Below are positions 6,714 to 15,283 of a stretch of DNA of 41,056 nt, piece by piece; positions within the stretch are counted from its first letter, which is position 1; the number at the start of each line of letters is the position of its first letter. Below the pieces are notes generated by a model that was not told the origin of the DNA, did not search any database, and worked only from the letters and a program-made list of their open reading frames with translations. The position numbers and the translations under genes are program-made. The stretch is from RGIG426 sp045598965. Lineage in GTDB: Bacteria; Bacillota; Clostridia; Oscillospirales; Acutalibacteraceae. The DNA lies in contig JAZRVH010000021.1 of NCBI GenBank assembly GCA_045598965.1, positions 1 to 41,056 on the forward strand. Direction: 5' to 3'.

Positions 6714-8201
6714 TCAATTTTTAATAGGGAAACGCATATAAAAATCGTCGATGCCGGTTTTTCGTGCCAGCATCTCCGGAAATCCGGACACGTACTCGTA
6801 GGGGAATTTATAGTTAAAGATTCGCTCGATGTATTCCCCGTTTGGTTGTTTCAGCTTGGAGACGGCACCGGCACCGCACCCCAAAACGGTATGGGTTTCG
6901 TCCATAATATAGACGTTGTATAGTCCCTCACAGCCGGGCTTTGCAAAGCCTACATTTTCTTGGTTGCCCATCGTTCGTCCCTGGCGATAGAGGTAGTAAG
7001 GTTCATAGCCGGCGGCGGTGAGCTTTTCCACCGAGAGGGCGGACATTGCCTTGGCTTCGGCGGTTTTTTCGGCGATTTCAAAGCGGCGTGCCGCTACAAG
7101 ATTGGAGCCGTGTTTCATCGAGAGAGTGTGAACGGTGACGTTTTCGGGCGAAAGGGCTAATATGCCGGAAAGGGTTTCGTCAAAGCCGTTCACCGTATCG
7201 GTGGGAAGACCGGTGATTAAGTCGGTGTTGATGACCGAAAAGCCCACTTTGCGGGCAAGGTTAAAGGCGGTATAAAATTCCTCCACCGTGTGCTTTCGCC
7301 CAATGGCGGTAAGCACGGGGTCGTGGAGCGTTTGGGGGTTTATGCTGATGCGTTCGATGCCTGCCGCTTTGATGGCACGGAGTTTTTCTTCGGTTACCGT
7401 GTCGGGACGGCCGGCTTCTACGGTGAATTCCCGTACGGTTGACAGGTCGAAGGCATCGGATACGGTGGAGAGTAGAGTCGCCATTTGTGAGGCGGAGAGC
7501 GTGGTGGGGGTGCCGCCGCCGACGTAGACGGTTTCGAGGCGAAGCCCCAGCTTTTTGGTGAGAGCGGCGGTGTGGCGGATTTCCTCGCACAACAGCCGCA
7601 AGTAGTCGGGAATTAAGTATGCTGCCCGGTCGACGGTGTGGGAAACAAAGGAACAGTAATCACACCGTGTTGGGCAAAAGGGGATGGAGAGGTACAGACT
7701 GAACGAGTCGGGGCGAGAGAGAGACAAAATTTCGTTTTCGTGTTTGAGCGTCCGTGTGGCAAGCTCCAACTTTTGCTCGTCGCACAGCCATACGTTGCGA
7801 AAGCGGTCGAGGGCGGCGGAAAGTCCCAGCTCGTTCACCGTGCGGCGAAGCAGTTTGATGGGACGGACGCCGGTGAGAATGCCCCAGCTTTGGGTGGTTT
7901 CGAACAGCGTGCAAAAGAGGTGGTAAAGCTCGGTGGCAAGGGTGAGTTCGCAATCGTCCCGATAGTGGGGATTTTCGGCGGGGACGAAATTGGTACGCAT
8001 TTCGCAAAAGTCACCGAGCTGCAAGCGACAGATGGTTTTTGCACCGGCTTCGCTTTCCTGCAACGTGGTGATGGCGAGCAGTTCGTCGCCTGCATCGGCG
8101 GGACGTTCTTTGACGGTTTTTATCTTTTCATCCGGCACGAAAAAGCGGCAGATGTTGGCGGTTTCGTAGTGGAAATCGTGGTTTTCGGTGACTAAAATCA
8201 T
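6714..8201 (-). CDS. hemZ: HemZ-like coproporphyrinogen dehydrogenase (radical SAM)
   Basis: 495 residues, close to Bacillus HemZ (about 500). Radical SAM enzymes of this group oxidatively decarboxylate coproporphyrinogen III, or act in related heme chemistry, using a [4Fe-4S] cluster and S-adenosylmethionine. Cluster cysteines are C176, C180 and C183 (PFCPTRCDYCSF), and the SAM-binding GGGTPT is at 228-233. The C-terminal YLYRQGRTMGNQENVG stretch is a HemZ hallmark that separates it from HemN/HemW. No other heme genes are seen here, so the natural substrate in this organism is uncertain. The start overlaps the stop of the metallo-beta-lactamase gene (ATGA), implying translational coupling. 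Confidence 0.88.
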   Translation of the reverse strand: MILVTENHDFHYETANICRFFVPDEKIKTVKERPADAGDELLAITTLQESEAGAKTICRLQLGDFCEMRTNFVPAENPHYRDDCELTLATELYHLFCTLFETTQSWGILTGVRPIKLLRRTVNELGLSAALDRFRNVWLCDEQKLELATRTLKHENEILSLSRPDSFSLYLSIPFCPTRCDYCSFVSHTVDRAAYLIPDYLRLLCEEIRHTAALTKKLGLRLETVYVGGGTPTTLSASQMATLLSTVSDAFDLSTVREFTVEAGRPDTVTEEKLRAIKAAGIERISINPQTLHDPVLTAIGRKHTVEEFYTAFNLARKVGFSVINTDLITGLPTDTVNGFDETLSGILALSPENVTVHTLSMKHGSNLVAARRFEIAEKTAEAKAMSALSVEKLTAAGYEPYYLYRQGRTMGNQENVGFAKPGCEGLYNVYIMDETHTVLGCGAGAVSKLKQPNGEYIERIFNYKFPYEYVSGFPEMLARKTGIDDFYMRFPIKN

Positions 8202-8800
8202 AGTTCGCCACCCAGGATAAAGTCCTCGCCGTGGCCGGGATATACACGGGGCGAGGAGGTGATTTTTTCAAGGCGTTCCACAGAATGACGAAGCGTTTCA
8301 TCATCACCGCCGGGCATATCGGTGCGGCCGATGCCGTTTTCAAACAGAGTGTCACCGGAAAAGACAATGCCGAGAGCTTCGTTGACAAAGCAACAGCTTC
8401 CGGGAGTGTGACCGGGCGTTTCCCATACGGTAAAGGGCAGGTCGCCGGCGTTCAGAATATCTCCCTCACGGAACAACACATCCGCTTCAAGAGATAGAGG
8501 AATGTTGACGGTGAAATATGCCAGCAAATTCAAACGAGGGTCGGTAAGACAGGGCTCGTCGGCGGCGTGAATATACACAGCGGCACCGGTGGCACGCTTG
8601 ATTTCCGCAACGGCGAGCATGTGGTCAAAGTGACCGTGGGTCAACCAAATGGCTTCGATTTGAACGCCCTTTTCACGGGCGATTTCCAGCAGGCGGTCGG
8701 GGTGGTCACCGGGGTCGATGAACACGCCTCGCCCGTTATCGTCCGCTAAGAGATAGCAGTTGGTCAGCAGCTTGCCGACCGGCAATTTTTCGAGAAGCAT
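8198..8800 (-). CDS. Metallo-beta-lactamase-fold hydrolase (glyoxalase II-like)
   Basis: 200-residue cytoplasmic hydrolase of the YcbL/glyoxalase II-like group, which cleaves thioesters such as hydroxyacyl-glutathione or other small esters. Metal ligands: THGHFDH (54-60), H131 (TPGHTPG), D150 (SGDTLF) and H190 (YPGHG). It lacks the C-terminal domain of true glyoxalase II, so the substrate is open. It starts 3 bp after dtd, with AAAGGA inside the dtd end, and overlaps hemZ. Confidence 0.88.
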   Translation of the reverse strand: MLLEKLPVGKLLTNCYLLADDNGRGVFIDPGDHPDRLLEIAREKGVQIEAIWLTHGHFDHMLAVAEIKRATGAAVYIHAADEPCLTDPRLNLLAYFTVNIPLSLEADVLFREGDILNAGDLPFTVWETPGHTPGSCCFVNEALGIVFSGDTLFENGIGRTDMPGGDDETLRHSVERLEKITSSPRVYPGHGEDFILGGEL

Positions 8801-8803
8801 ACG

Positions 8804-9268
8804 TTAATCCTTTCTTTTTCCGAGGTCGGCGGAGTCCATAAGAATGGTAACCGGGCCGTCACCGCCGATTTGAAGTGCCATATCGGCACCGAATTCGCCG
8901 GTTTGTACACGGGTCACACCCAGCGACCGCAGGCAATCGACGAAATATTCATACAGTGGGATAGCGAGTTCCGGCCGTGCCGCCCCCAAAAATTCCGGGC
9001 GACGTCCGTGGCGGCAGTTCCCGTACAGCGTGAAGTTGGAGACGACGAGAGCACCGCCGCCGACGTCGAGGAGACTTAAATTCATCTTGCCGTTGTCATC
9101 CTCAAACACACGCAGTTCCGCCGTTTTTTTGGCGAGAAGTTCGGCATCCTCTTTGGTGTCGTCTTGCCCGACACCGAGCAAAATCACAACGCCTTTTTCA
9201 ATTTGACCGATAACGGTATTGTCCACCGCAACGGATGCGTTGGACACTCGCTGATAGACAAGTCGCAT
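8804..9268 (-). CDS. dtd: D-aminoacyl-tRNA deacylase
   Basis: 154 residues, full length for Dtd, which hydrolyses D-aminoacyl-tRNA and mischarged glycyl-tRNA-Ala to keep D-residues and glycine errors out of proteins. The catalytic loop VSNFTLYGN and the cross-subunit Gly-cisPro motif GPVTILMDS near the C terminus are both present. GGAGGA precedes the ATG. It lies 18 bp after relA, and relA-dtd adjacency is a widespread arrangement in Firmicutes. Confidence 0.95.
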   Translation of the reverse strand: MRLVYQRVSNASVAVDNTVIGQIEKGVVILLGVGQDDTKEDAELLAKKTAELRVFEDDNGKMNLSLLDVGGGALVVSNFTLYGNCRHGRRPEFLGAARPELAIPLYEYFVDCLRSLGVTRVQTGEFGADMALQIGGDGPVTILMDSADLGKRKD

Positions 9269-9286
9269 ACAATCCTCCGAACACGG

Positions 9287-11461
9287 TCAACGCTTGACCG
9301 AAATAACACTGGGAACACGGGCAAGCCTTGCAAACACCATATTGAGCTGATCCACGCTGCTGGCGGCGATGGTCGCTTCGATAATGGCAAATCCGTCGTT
9401 TGCCTCACGGGCGGAGACGGCGTGAAGTGCAATGTGCATGGATGAGAGCTGTGCCAACACGTCGGACAGCAAATCCGGACGGTCGAAAGCGTCGATATAA
9501 AAAGTGGCTTTGAAATCCGAACGAATGGAATCCTCCCAATGACAGCTGACCCAGCGTTCCGGCTCTTTGGAGGCGGCGATGTCGTCCGGGACGTTGACAC
9601 AGTCTTTTTTGTGGATAGACACGCCGTTGCCTCTTGTGATAAAGCCTACAATATCATCGCCGGGCAGGGGGTTACAGCAACGGGAGAATTTCACGAGGCA
9701 GTTTTCAACCCCCTCAATGATAACGCCACCGTTGTTGGTCTTTTTCGGCGGAGCAGAAACCACTTGCTCGGGAGTGAGGGTTTCCGCTTCCCGCAGAATA
9801 CGGAGATATTCCTCTTTCAGCCGTGGTACCAGTTTTGACAGCAGGATGCCGCCGTAGCCGATGGCGGCATAGAGGTCTTCCACGGTGTTGCAGTGTTGGC
9901 GTTTGGCTTCCGCCTCTAACAACTCTTGCATTTTTTCCTCTGGCAGGCGAACCAGATTGCGGGACAGCTCCCGTTCCAGTTCGGTTTTGCCGTGGGTGAT
10001 GTTTTCGTCTCGCCGCTCCCGCTTAAACCAGGTGCGGATTTTGGTGCGAGCCTCACCGGTTTGTACCACGTTGAGCCAGTCACGGCTTGGGCCGTGGTCT
10101 TCGTTGGGAGAGGTCATAATTTCGATAATCTGGCCGGTTTTTACCCGATAATCCAGCGGCACAATACGACCGTCCGCTTTGGCACCGATCATACGGTTGC
10201 CCACGGCGGAGTGAATGGCATAGGCAAAGTCGATAACCGTGGAGCCGGTGGGCAGGGAAATGACGTCGCCTTTCGGGGTAAGGGCAAAAATCTCGTCAGA
10301 TGAGAGGTCGACCCGAATGGTGCGGATAGCTTCGTCCGCATCAACAATTTCGTTTTGGTTTTCGATAAACTGGCGAACCCATTTCAGGCGTTCGTCCAGT
10401 TTGTCGTCGCCACGGACACCGGCTTTGTATTTCCAGTGGGCGGCGATGCCGTATTCGGCGGTATAGTGCATTTTCCACGTGCGAATCTGCACCTCAAAGG
10501 GAATGCCGTCGGTGCCGATAACGGTGGTGTGGAGCGACTGGTACATATTCGGCTTCGGGGAAGAAATATAATCCTTAAATCGACCGGGAATGGGGCGGAA
10601 CATCTCGTGGACAAGACCTAAGGCGTTATAGCAGTCGTTGACCTCGTCCACAATGATGCGCACGGCGTAGACGTCGTAAATCTCGTCCATCGTCTTGCCG
10701 AGGAGATACATTTTGCGGTAGGAGCTCGCAATACTCTTGGTGCGGCCCGTAACGGTGGCGGTCAGCCCGTATTCCGAAAGGCGGTCGGTGATTTGGTCTT
10801 TGATTTTATCCAAAAAGGCGTCTCGTGTGACCTTTTGGAGTTTCATCGTTTCCTCAATTTCGTCGTAGGCGACGGGGTCAAGGGTGCGGATGGAGATGTC
10901 TTCCAGCTCTTCCTTGACCTCTTCCATGCCGAGACGGTGAGCAATAGGAGCGTAGATATCCATCGTTTCCTTGGCTTTGTCCCGCCGTTTTTGTTCGGGC
11001 ACAGCACCGATGGTACGCATATTGTGCAGGCGGTCGGCAAGCTTGATGATGATAACACGCACATCCTTGGAGAGAGCAAGCAGCATTTTGCGGAAGTTCT
11101 CTGCTTGCTGTTCCTCTTTGGTGGAGAATGCCAGCTTGTCGATTTTGGTGACGCCATCCACAAGAAGTGCGACGCTTGCACCGAATTCGTGGGTCAGGTC
11201 GGCAAGAGTGGCCTCAGTATCCTCCACCACGTCGTGGAGTAGAGCGGCCACGATGGTTTCGGTATCCATTCCCATTTGGACGAGGATGAGAGCGACCTGA
11301 ATGGGGTGACAGACGTATTCCTCGCCGGAGGAGCGGTATTGTCCGGTGTGGGCTTTAATGGCATAGTCAATGGCTTTGTCGATGACCGCTTCATCGTATC
11401 CACGCTCACTCTGGGTGATGTTCTTTTTTAATTCGGCAATGAGGGTTTCTTTGCAGAGCAT
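9287..11461 (-). CDS. relA: Bifunctional (p)ppGpp synthetase/hydrolase
   Basis: 724 residues with the full long-RSH architecture. The HD hydrolase domain has H52, H76-D77 and E80-D81, so hydrolase activity is expected. The synthetase domain follows (about 220-340), then TGS (about 385-445), a zinc-finger/RIS region containing CCNPLPGDDIVGF, and a C-terminal ACT domain (about 650-724). It makes and degrades the stringent-response alarmone. The ATG at 11461 is chosen because AAAGGAG lies just upstream; in-frame starts further up have none. It sits between recJ and dtd, a common Firmicutes order. Confidence 0.95.
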   Translation of the reverse strand: MLCKETLIAELKKNITQSERGYDEAVIDKAIDYAIKAHTGQYRSSGEEYVCHPIQVALILVQMGMDTETIVAALLHDVVEDTEATLADLTHEFGASVALLVDGVTKIDKLAFSTKEEQQAENFRKMLLALSKDVRVIIIKLADRLHNMRTIGAVPEQKRRDKAKETMDIYAPIAHRLGMEEVKEELEDISIRTLDPVAYDEIEETMKLQKVTRDAFLDKIKDQITDRLSEYGLTATVTGRTKSIASSYRKMYLLGKTMDEIYDVYAVRIIVDEVNDCYNALGLVHEMFRPIPGRFKDYISSPKPNMYQSLHTTVIGTDGIPFEVQIRTWKMHYTAEYGIAAHWKYKAGVRGDDKLDERLKWVRQFIENQNEIVDADEAIRTIRVDLSSDEIFALTPKGDVISLPTGSTVIDFAYAIHSAVGNRMIGAKADGRIVPLDYRVKTGQIIEIMTSPNEDHGPSRDWLNVVQTGEARTKIRTWFKRERRDENITHGKTELERELSRNLVRLPEEKMQELLEAEAKRQHCNTVEDLYAAIGYGGILLSKLVPRLKEEYLRILREAETLTPEQVVSAPPKKTNNGGVIIEGVENCLVKFSRCCNPLPGDDIVGFITRGNGVSIHKKDCVNVPDDIAASKEPERWVSCHWEDSIRSDFKATFYIDAFDRPDLLSDVLAQLSSMHIALHAVSAREANDGFAIIEATIAASSVDQLNMVFARLARVPSVISVKR

Positions 11462-11490
11462 ACCGGTTTGCTCCTTTCCTTTGGGATTTG

Positions 11491-13515
11491 TCAAACGTCC
11501 AGCATTTTCCACAAGGGCGTTTCGCTTAAATCGGCTTTTTTCTCGGCGGGAAGCAGGGAAATTTCCACCTGGTCACTGCGGTCAGAGATGCAGAGTAAAT
11601 CGGCTTGTGCGAGCAGTTCCGCCGACAAACGCAGGTCGATAGGAGAAACGGAAAAGCCCAGCGAACGGGAAAGTCCATCCCACCGACCGGAGAAGCCGTT
11701 GGTTTTACGCAAGTTGCGATACAGCTTTTCAAGGGATTCTCGGGCAGGGAGAGCCGGCGGTTTTCGGCAGTCCCCCCGTTTAAGAGCGTCAAATTGGGCG
11801 AGGGCAGACAGCCAGCCTTCACGTTCCGTCTCCGAGAACATCACATCCTTGATGATGACGCTGACCGAAACATTGCCGTGGTATTCGTTGCGGTCAAGCG
11901 TGCAGGCGAGGTCTATGGTGTCGCCCCGTGTGAAGGGGCAACGGTCGGCGGTCATATGGAACCACATAACGTTTAGCGAGGCACCGTCCCGTTTAACGGA
12001 AATACGCAGATGCTTTCCGTTGCCGACGGGGGTGATGTCTGCCACCTGCATTTTGCACAGGGCGAATTGCGGCAAGGCGTTTCCGGAGCCAAACGGTTCC
12101 AGGGTGGCGATGGTGTCGAGAATGGAGGGACGCACCTGAGCCGGAGAGAGTTTGCAGTCGATTTGGAGAGTGGCGGTGGGCATTTCGGGGTAATGCTCTG
12201 CCGCCCACTCGTTGATACGGCGGCGGAATTCCGCCACATTTTCGGGGGTAAGGCTGACGCCGGCGGCAAGCTCGTGCCCGCCAAACGAGGTGAGCAAATC
12301 ACTGCACGAGGCAATGGCGTCAAACAGCGGGAAGCCTTTAATGCTTCGGCCGGAGCCTTTCACCTTGTCCGGCAGAGAGGAGAGCAACATACAGGGCTTG
12401 CCGTACCGCTCCAAAATGCGGGCAGCAAGAATGCCGACGATGCCGCTGTACCAGCCCTCGCCGTCGATGACAAGAACACGGTCATGTGTCCATTCGGGGT
12501 GATCGTCGATACGGGCGAGGACTTCTTTGAGCAAATCGGCTTCCATCGCTTGCCGTTTTTGGTTATATTCTTGAATTTCCCGAGCGAGAGCTGCCGCCTC
12601 CTCTGCCGTTTCGGCGAGCAACAACTCCGCCGCTTTTTGGGGGTCACCCATTCTGCCGGCGGCGTTAATGCGAGGTGCCAGTGTAAATACGGCGGTGGAG
12701 GAGGTTTGGGTTTTGCCGCCGGCACCCGCCACTTCGGCGAGGGCGGCAAGTCCCACACGGGTGTTTTTGTTGATGAGGGAGAGACCGGCACGTACCAACT
12801 CACGGTTTTCCCCGCAAAGCGGCATAATATCCGCCAGTGTGCCGATGGCGACGAGGTCAGCATATTGCTCTAACGCCCAATCGGGGTCGCCCTCCAGAGC
12901 ACAGACCAATTTGAACGCTACGCCGACGCCGGCATAGTCTTTGAATTCACTTTCGCAATCCTTGCGGTGAGGGTTGACAACCGCCACGGCGGCAGGCAAA
13001 ACATCCTGAGGGATGTGGTGGTCGGTGACCACTACATCAATGCCGTAGGATGTCGCCAAGTCCACTTCCTCTACGGCGGCAATACCGTTGTCAACGGTAA
13101 TGAGCAGTTTAATGCCGTCTTTGGCGAGGCGTTCTACGGTTTCTCTGTGGAGTCCGTAACCTTCGCCGTCCCGCTGGGGGAGGAGATAGCATACGTTCGC
13201 ACCACGGTCACGCAAATAGGTATACAAAAGCACGGTGGCGGTGATGCCGTCGGCATCGTAGTCACCGAAAATGGCGATAGGCTCTTGCTCATCCAACGCA
13301 CGGGAGATGCGGTCTACCGCTAAATCCATATCCATAAAGGTGAAGGGGTCGACGGCCGCTTCACCGCCATAGAGGAATTCCCGGGCGGTGTCAGCGTCAT
13401 CAATGCCACGGACGGTCAGCAATAACGCCAAAAAAGCGTCGATGCCGGCATCCTCCGCCAAAGCGGCGGCTCGCTCCTTATCCACGGGAGCGTAAGTCCA
13501 GCGTTTCATACTCAT
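11491..13515 (-). CDS. recJ: Single-stranded-DNA-specific exonuclease RecJ
   Basis: 674-residue 5'-3' exonuclease of the DHH phosphoesterase family, acting in recombinational and base-excision repair. Motifs: GDYDADG (about 84-90), VDNGI (141-145), DHH (165-167), then DHHA1 with GSGRSIKGF and a C-terminal OB-fold domain. Two start codons six bases apart (13515 and 13509) are equally plausible and neither has a strong ribosome site. First gene of the group recJ-relA-dtd-MBL-hemZ-zinc ribbon, with a good promoter about 45 bp upstream. Confidence 0.93.
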   Translation of the reverse strand: MSMKRWTYAPVDKERAAALAEDAGIDAFLALLLTVRGIDDADTAREFLYGGEAAVDPFTFMDMDLAVDRISRALDEQEPIAIFGDYDADGITATVLLYTYLRDRGANVCYLLPQRDGEGYGLHRETVERLAKDGIKLLITVDNGIAAVEEVDLATSYGIDVVVTDHHIPQDVLPAAVAVVNPHRKDCESEFKDYAGVGVAFKLVCALEGDPDWALEQYADLVAIGTLADIMPLCGENRELVRAGLSLINKNTRVGLAALAEVAGAGGKTQTSSTAVFTLAPRINAAGRMGDPQKAAELLLAETAEEAAALAREIQEYNQKRQAMEADLLKEVLARIDDHPEWTHDRVLVIDGEGWYSGIVGILAARILERYGKPCMLLSSLPDKVKGSGRSIKGFPLFDAIASCSDLLTSFGGHELAAGVSLTPENVAEFRRRINEWAAEHYPEMPTATLQIDCKLSPAQVRPSILDTIATLEPFGSGNALPQFALCKMQVADITPVGNGKHLRISVKRDGASLNVMWFHMTADRCPFTRGDTIDLACTLDRNEYHGNVSVSVIIKDVMFSETEREGWLSALAQFDALKRGDCRKPPALPARESLEKLYRNLRKTNGFSGRWDGLSRSLGFSVSPIDLRLSAELLAQADLLCISDRSDQVEISLLPAEKKADLSETPLWKMLDV

Positions 13516-13555
13516 AATCTCGTACCATACCCTATTTTTATTATAATAATAATTT

Positions 13556-13584
13556 AGTATAACATTTCTAAACGAAAAATTCAA
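13556..13584 (-). promoter_or_regulatory. Promoter of the recJ-relA-dtd group
   Basis: TTGAAT (13584-13579), 17 bp, TATACT (13561-13556). It is divergent from the XRE promoter 38 bp away. Confidence 0.7.
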
Positions 13585-13621
13585 CCATAAATTTCTTTTA
13601 CGTCAAGTTTAGGGAAAGGGG

Positions 13622-13650
13622 TTGCAGGATTTGGGGAAATATGGTATACT
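13622..13650 (+). promoter_or_regulatory. Promoter of XRE regulator and glycosyltransferase
   Basis: TTGCAG (13622-13627), 17 bp, extended TGG-TATACT (-10 at 13645-13650). Confidence 0.75.
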
Positions 13651-13682
13651 ATGCAAGACATAAAACAGAGAGGGATGACCGT

Positions 13683-14108
13683 ATGGAACCGACCACGCAG
13701 CAGATATTTGGAACACGATTGGCACTTTTACGTGCCAGCCACGGTATGTCGCAAGAGCAGGTGGCGAACGTGCTGAATTTGTCTCGATCCACCTATTCGT
13801 ATTACGAATCGGGCAAGTGTGCTCCGTCGTTGGATACGCTTCGTGCTCTTATTCGTTTGTTCTGTCCGACCTGCCCCAACTTTTTACTTCTGATGGACAG
13901 CCACCCGATGGAGGAGGATGATTTGCCGAAGGTGCTTCACGACGGTGAGGTTATTGATGAAAATCGTCCGCTTCCGATTGACGAACTCACCAAGGATGAA
14001 AAGCAAATTTTGGCATTCTATCGGGTATTTTCCGAAGCACAAAAAAAGAAACTGTTGTCGGTATGTATTGACCTCGCCGCCGCTCCGTTTGAGGAGGGTA
14101 CGGTATGA
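13683..14108 (+). CDS. XRE-family transcriptional regulator
   Basis: 141 residues with an N-terminal Cro/C1-type helix-turn-helix (about 8-62). The recognition region reads MSQEQVANVLNLSRSTYSYYESG, here given by its ends at residues 22 and 44. The rest (63-141) is mostly acidic, with a helix at the C terminus and no recognised sensor domain. The ATG at 13683 follows AGAGGG. Its stop overlaps the glycosyltransferase start (ATGA), so the two are translationally coupled. The regulator may control its own operon or the divergent recJ promoter; no operator was identified. Confidence 0.85.
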   Translation: MEPTTQQIFGTRLALLRASHGMSQEQVANVLNLSRSTYSYYESGKCAPSLDTLRALIRLFCPTCPNFLLLMDSHPMEEDDLPKVLHDGEVIDENRPLPIDELTKDEKQILAFYRVFSEAQKKKLLSVCIDLAAAPFEEGTV

Positions 14109-15049
14109 AAACGTTGTTTGCCGTTATTCCTTGTTTCAACGAGGAGGAGGTTTTGCCCACCACCGCCGCTGTGTTGTCCGCCAAGTGGGGAGAATTGATG
14201 AAAGCGGAAAAAATCAGTCAGGACAGTCGAATTCTGTTTGTGGATGACGGGTCGACCGACCGCACGTGGAATGTGATTGAGGGGCTGTTTTCTACCGATT
14301 CGTTGGTGTGCGGATTGCGGTTAAATCGCAACCGTGGCCACCAAAATGCTCTGCTTGCCGGTCTCTTGACCGCCAAGGACGAAGCGGATGCCGTGGTGAG
14401 CCTCGATGCGGATTTGCAGGATGACGTGGACGCTATTGATGAGATGCTTGAAAAGCTCGAAAATGGCGTAGATATTGTTTACGGCGTGCGGCGTGCCCGT
14501 GAAAAAGACAGCTTCTTTAAGCGGTTCACTGCCGAAAGTTACTATAAAATCCTAAAACACCTCGGTGCCAAGGTCGTGTTTAACCATGCGGATTTTCGGA
14601 TGATGTCCAAACGGGCGTTGGAGACACTGGCGGAGTATACCGAGACAAATCTCTTTTTGCGTGGGCTTGTGCCGATGATTGGTTATCCGAACGCCATTGT
14701 GTATTACGACCGCAAGGCTCGGTTGGCAGGCAAAAGCAAGTACTCACTTTCAAAAATGTTTGCTCTTGCGTGGGAAGGCGTTACCGCTCTTTCCATTCGT
14801 CCTATTCGACTGGTGACCGGAGCGGGGGTTTGCTCGCTGTTTGTGAGCTTGGCACTTATCGTCTACTCCATTGTGCGGCTTTGCATCGGAGCCACGGTAA
14901 GCGGTTGGACAAGCCTTATGGTGTCTATTTGGCTACTTGGCGGCTTGCAGCTACTCGCCATTGGTATTGTGGGAGAATATATCGGCAAGATTTATCTTGA
15001 ATCCAAACATCGCCCACGATTTACGGTGGACACGTACTTGAAAAAGTAA
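14105..15049 (+). CDS. Membrane GT2 glycosyltransferase (GtrB/DPM1-like)
   Basis: 314 residues. The N-terminal GT-A domain has DDGSTD (47-52) and the metal/nucleotide motif DADLQD (101-106). Two transmembrane helices (about 228-250 and 262-285) follow, with a short basic tail. This layout matches GtrB/CsbB/DPM1-type enzymes, which transfer a sugar from a nucleotide donor to undecaprenyl phosphate for later flipping and use on surface polymers. The sugar cannot be read from sequence. It is coupled to the XRE gene by ATGA overlap; a very strong promoter starts 4 bp after its stop. Confidence 0.88.
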   Translation: MKTLFAVIPCFNEEEVLPTTAAVLSAKWGELMKAEKISQDSRILFVDDGSTDRTWNVIEGLFSTDSLVCGLRLNRNRGHQNALLAGLLTAKDEADAVVSLDADLQDDVDAIDEMLEKLENGVDIVYGVRRAREKDSFFKRFTAESYYKILKHLGAKVVFNHADFRMMSKRALETLAEYTETNLFLRGLVPMIGYPNAIVYYDRKARLAGKSKYSLSKMFALAWEGVTALSIRPIRLVTGAGVCSLFVSLALIVYSIVRLCIGATVSGWTSLMVSIWLLGGLQLLAIGIVGEYIGKIYLESKHRPRFTVDTYLKK

Positions 15050-15052
15050 GCG

Positions 15053-15081
15053 TTGACATTTTTGGTTGAATATGGTATACT
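15053..15081 (+). promoter_or_regulatory. Consensus promoter after the glycosyltransferase
   Basis: TTGACA (15053-15058), 17 bp, extended TGG-TATACT (15076-15081). It is the best-matching promoter in the window, but its transcript meets a 10-bp hairpin within 65 nt and there is no good ribosome site before that. Confidence 0.75.
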
Positions 15082-15087
15082 ATTAAG

Positions 15088-15160
15088 CACAACAACATAA
15101 CGATGCCTTTGAAATTGCGAACCACTTGGCATTCTCAAATTGAGAATGCCTAATATTTTC
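15088..15160 (+). ncRNA. Possible short transcript ending in a hairpin
   Basis: From the predicted start near 15088, the RNA would end at a perfect 10-bp stem GGCATTCTCA (15128-15137) / TGAGAATGCC (15141-15150), followed by TAATATTTTC, a modest U-rich tail. A 16-codon frame, 15103-15153, stops at the hairpin's end but has no ribosome site. It could be a small RNA, an attenuator for the protease genes, or simply the glycosyltransferase terminator with a promoter in front. Confidence 0.3.
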
Positions 15161-15203
15161 GAGAAAAAACGACTTTTTTCGACAAAGGTTCTATTCTTTC
15201 GAC
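15157..15203 (+). promoter_or_regulatory. Three phased TTTCGA repeats
   Basis: TTTCGA followed by G/C-A occurs three times with the TC/GA centre at 15160, 15180 and 15200, an exact 20-bp period. The array ends about 13 bp before the -35 of the protease promoter, where an activator or UP-type element would act. Confidence 0.5.
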
Positions 15204-15215
15204 ATTTTACACCCC

Positions 15216-15244
15216 TTGTTTTTTGCGGGATTGTGGATTATACT
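15216..15244 (+). promoter_or_regulatory. Promoter of dockerin protease genes
   Basis: TTGTTT (15216-15221), 17 bp, TATACT (15239-15244), 39 bp before the start codon. The leader contains the palindrome AGGGATCCCT (15252-15261) and AAGGAGG. Confidence 0.65.
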
Positions 15245-15283
15245 GACAGTAAGGGATCCCTCTAATAACAAGGAGGAATAAAA

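Noticed and set aside
15103..15153. 16-codon leader peptide gene
   Set aside because: There is no ribosome binding site before the ATG and no run of regulatory codons. It is mentioned only as part of the hairpin transcript.
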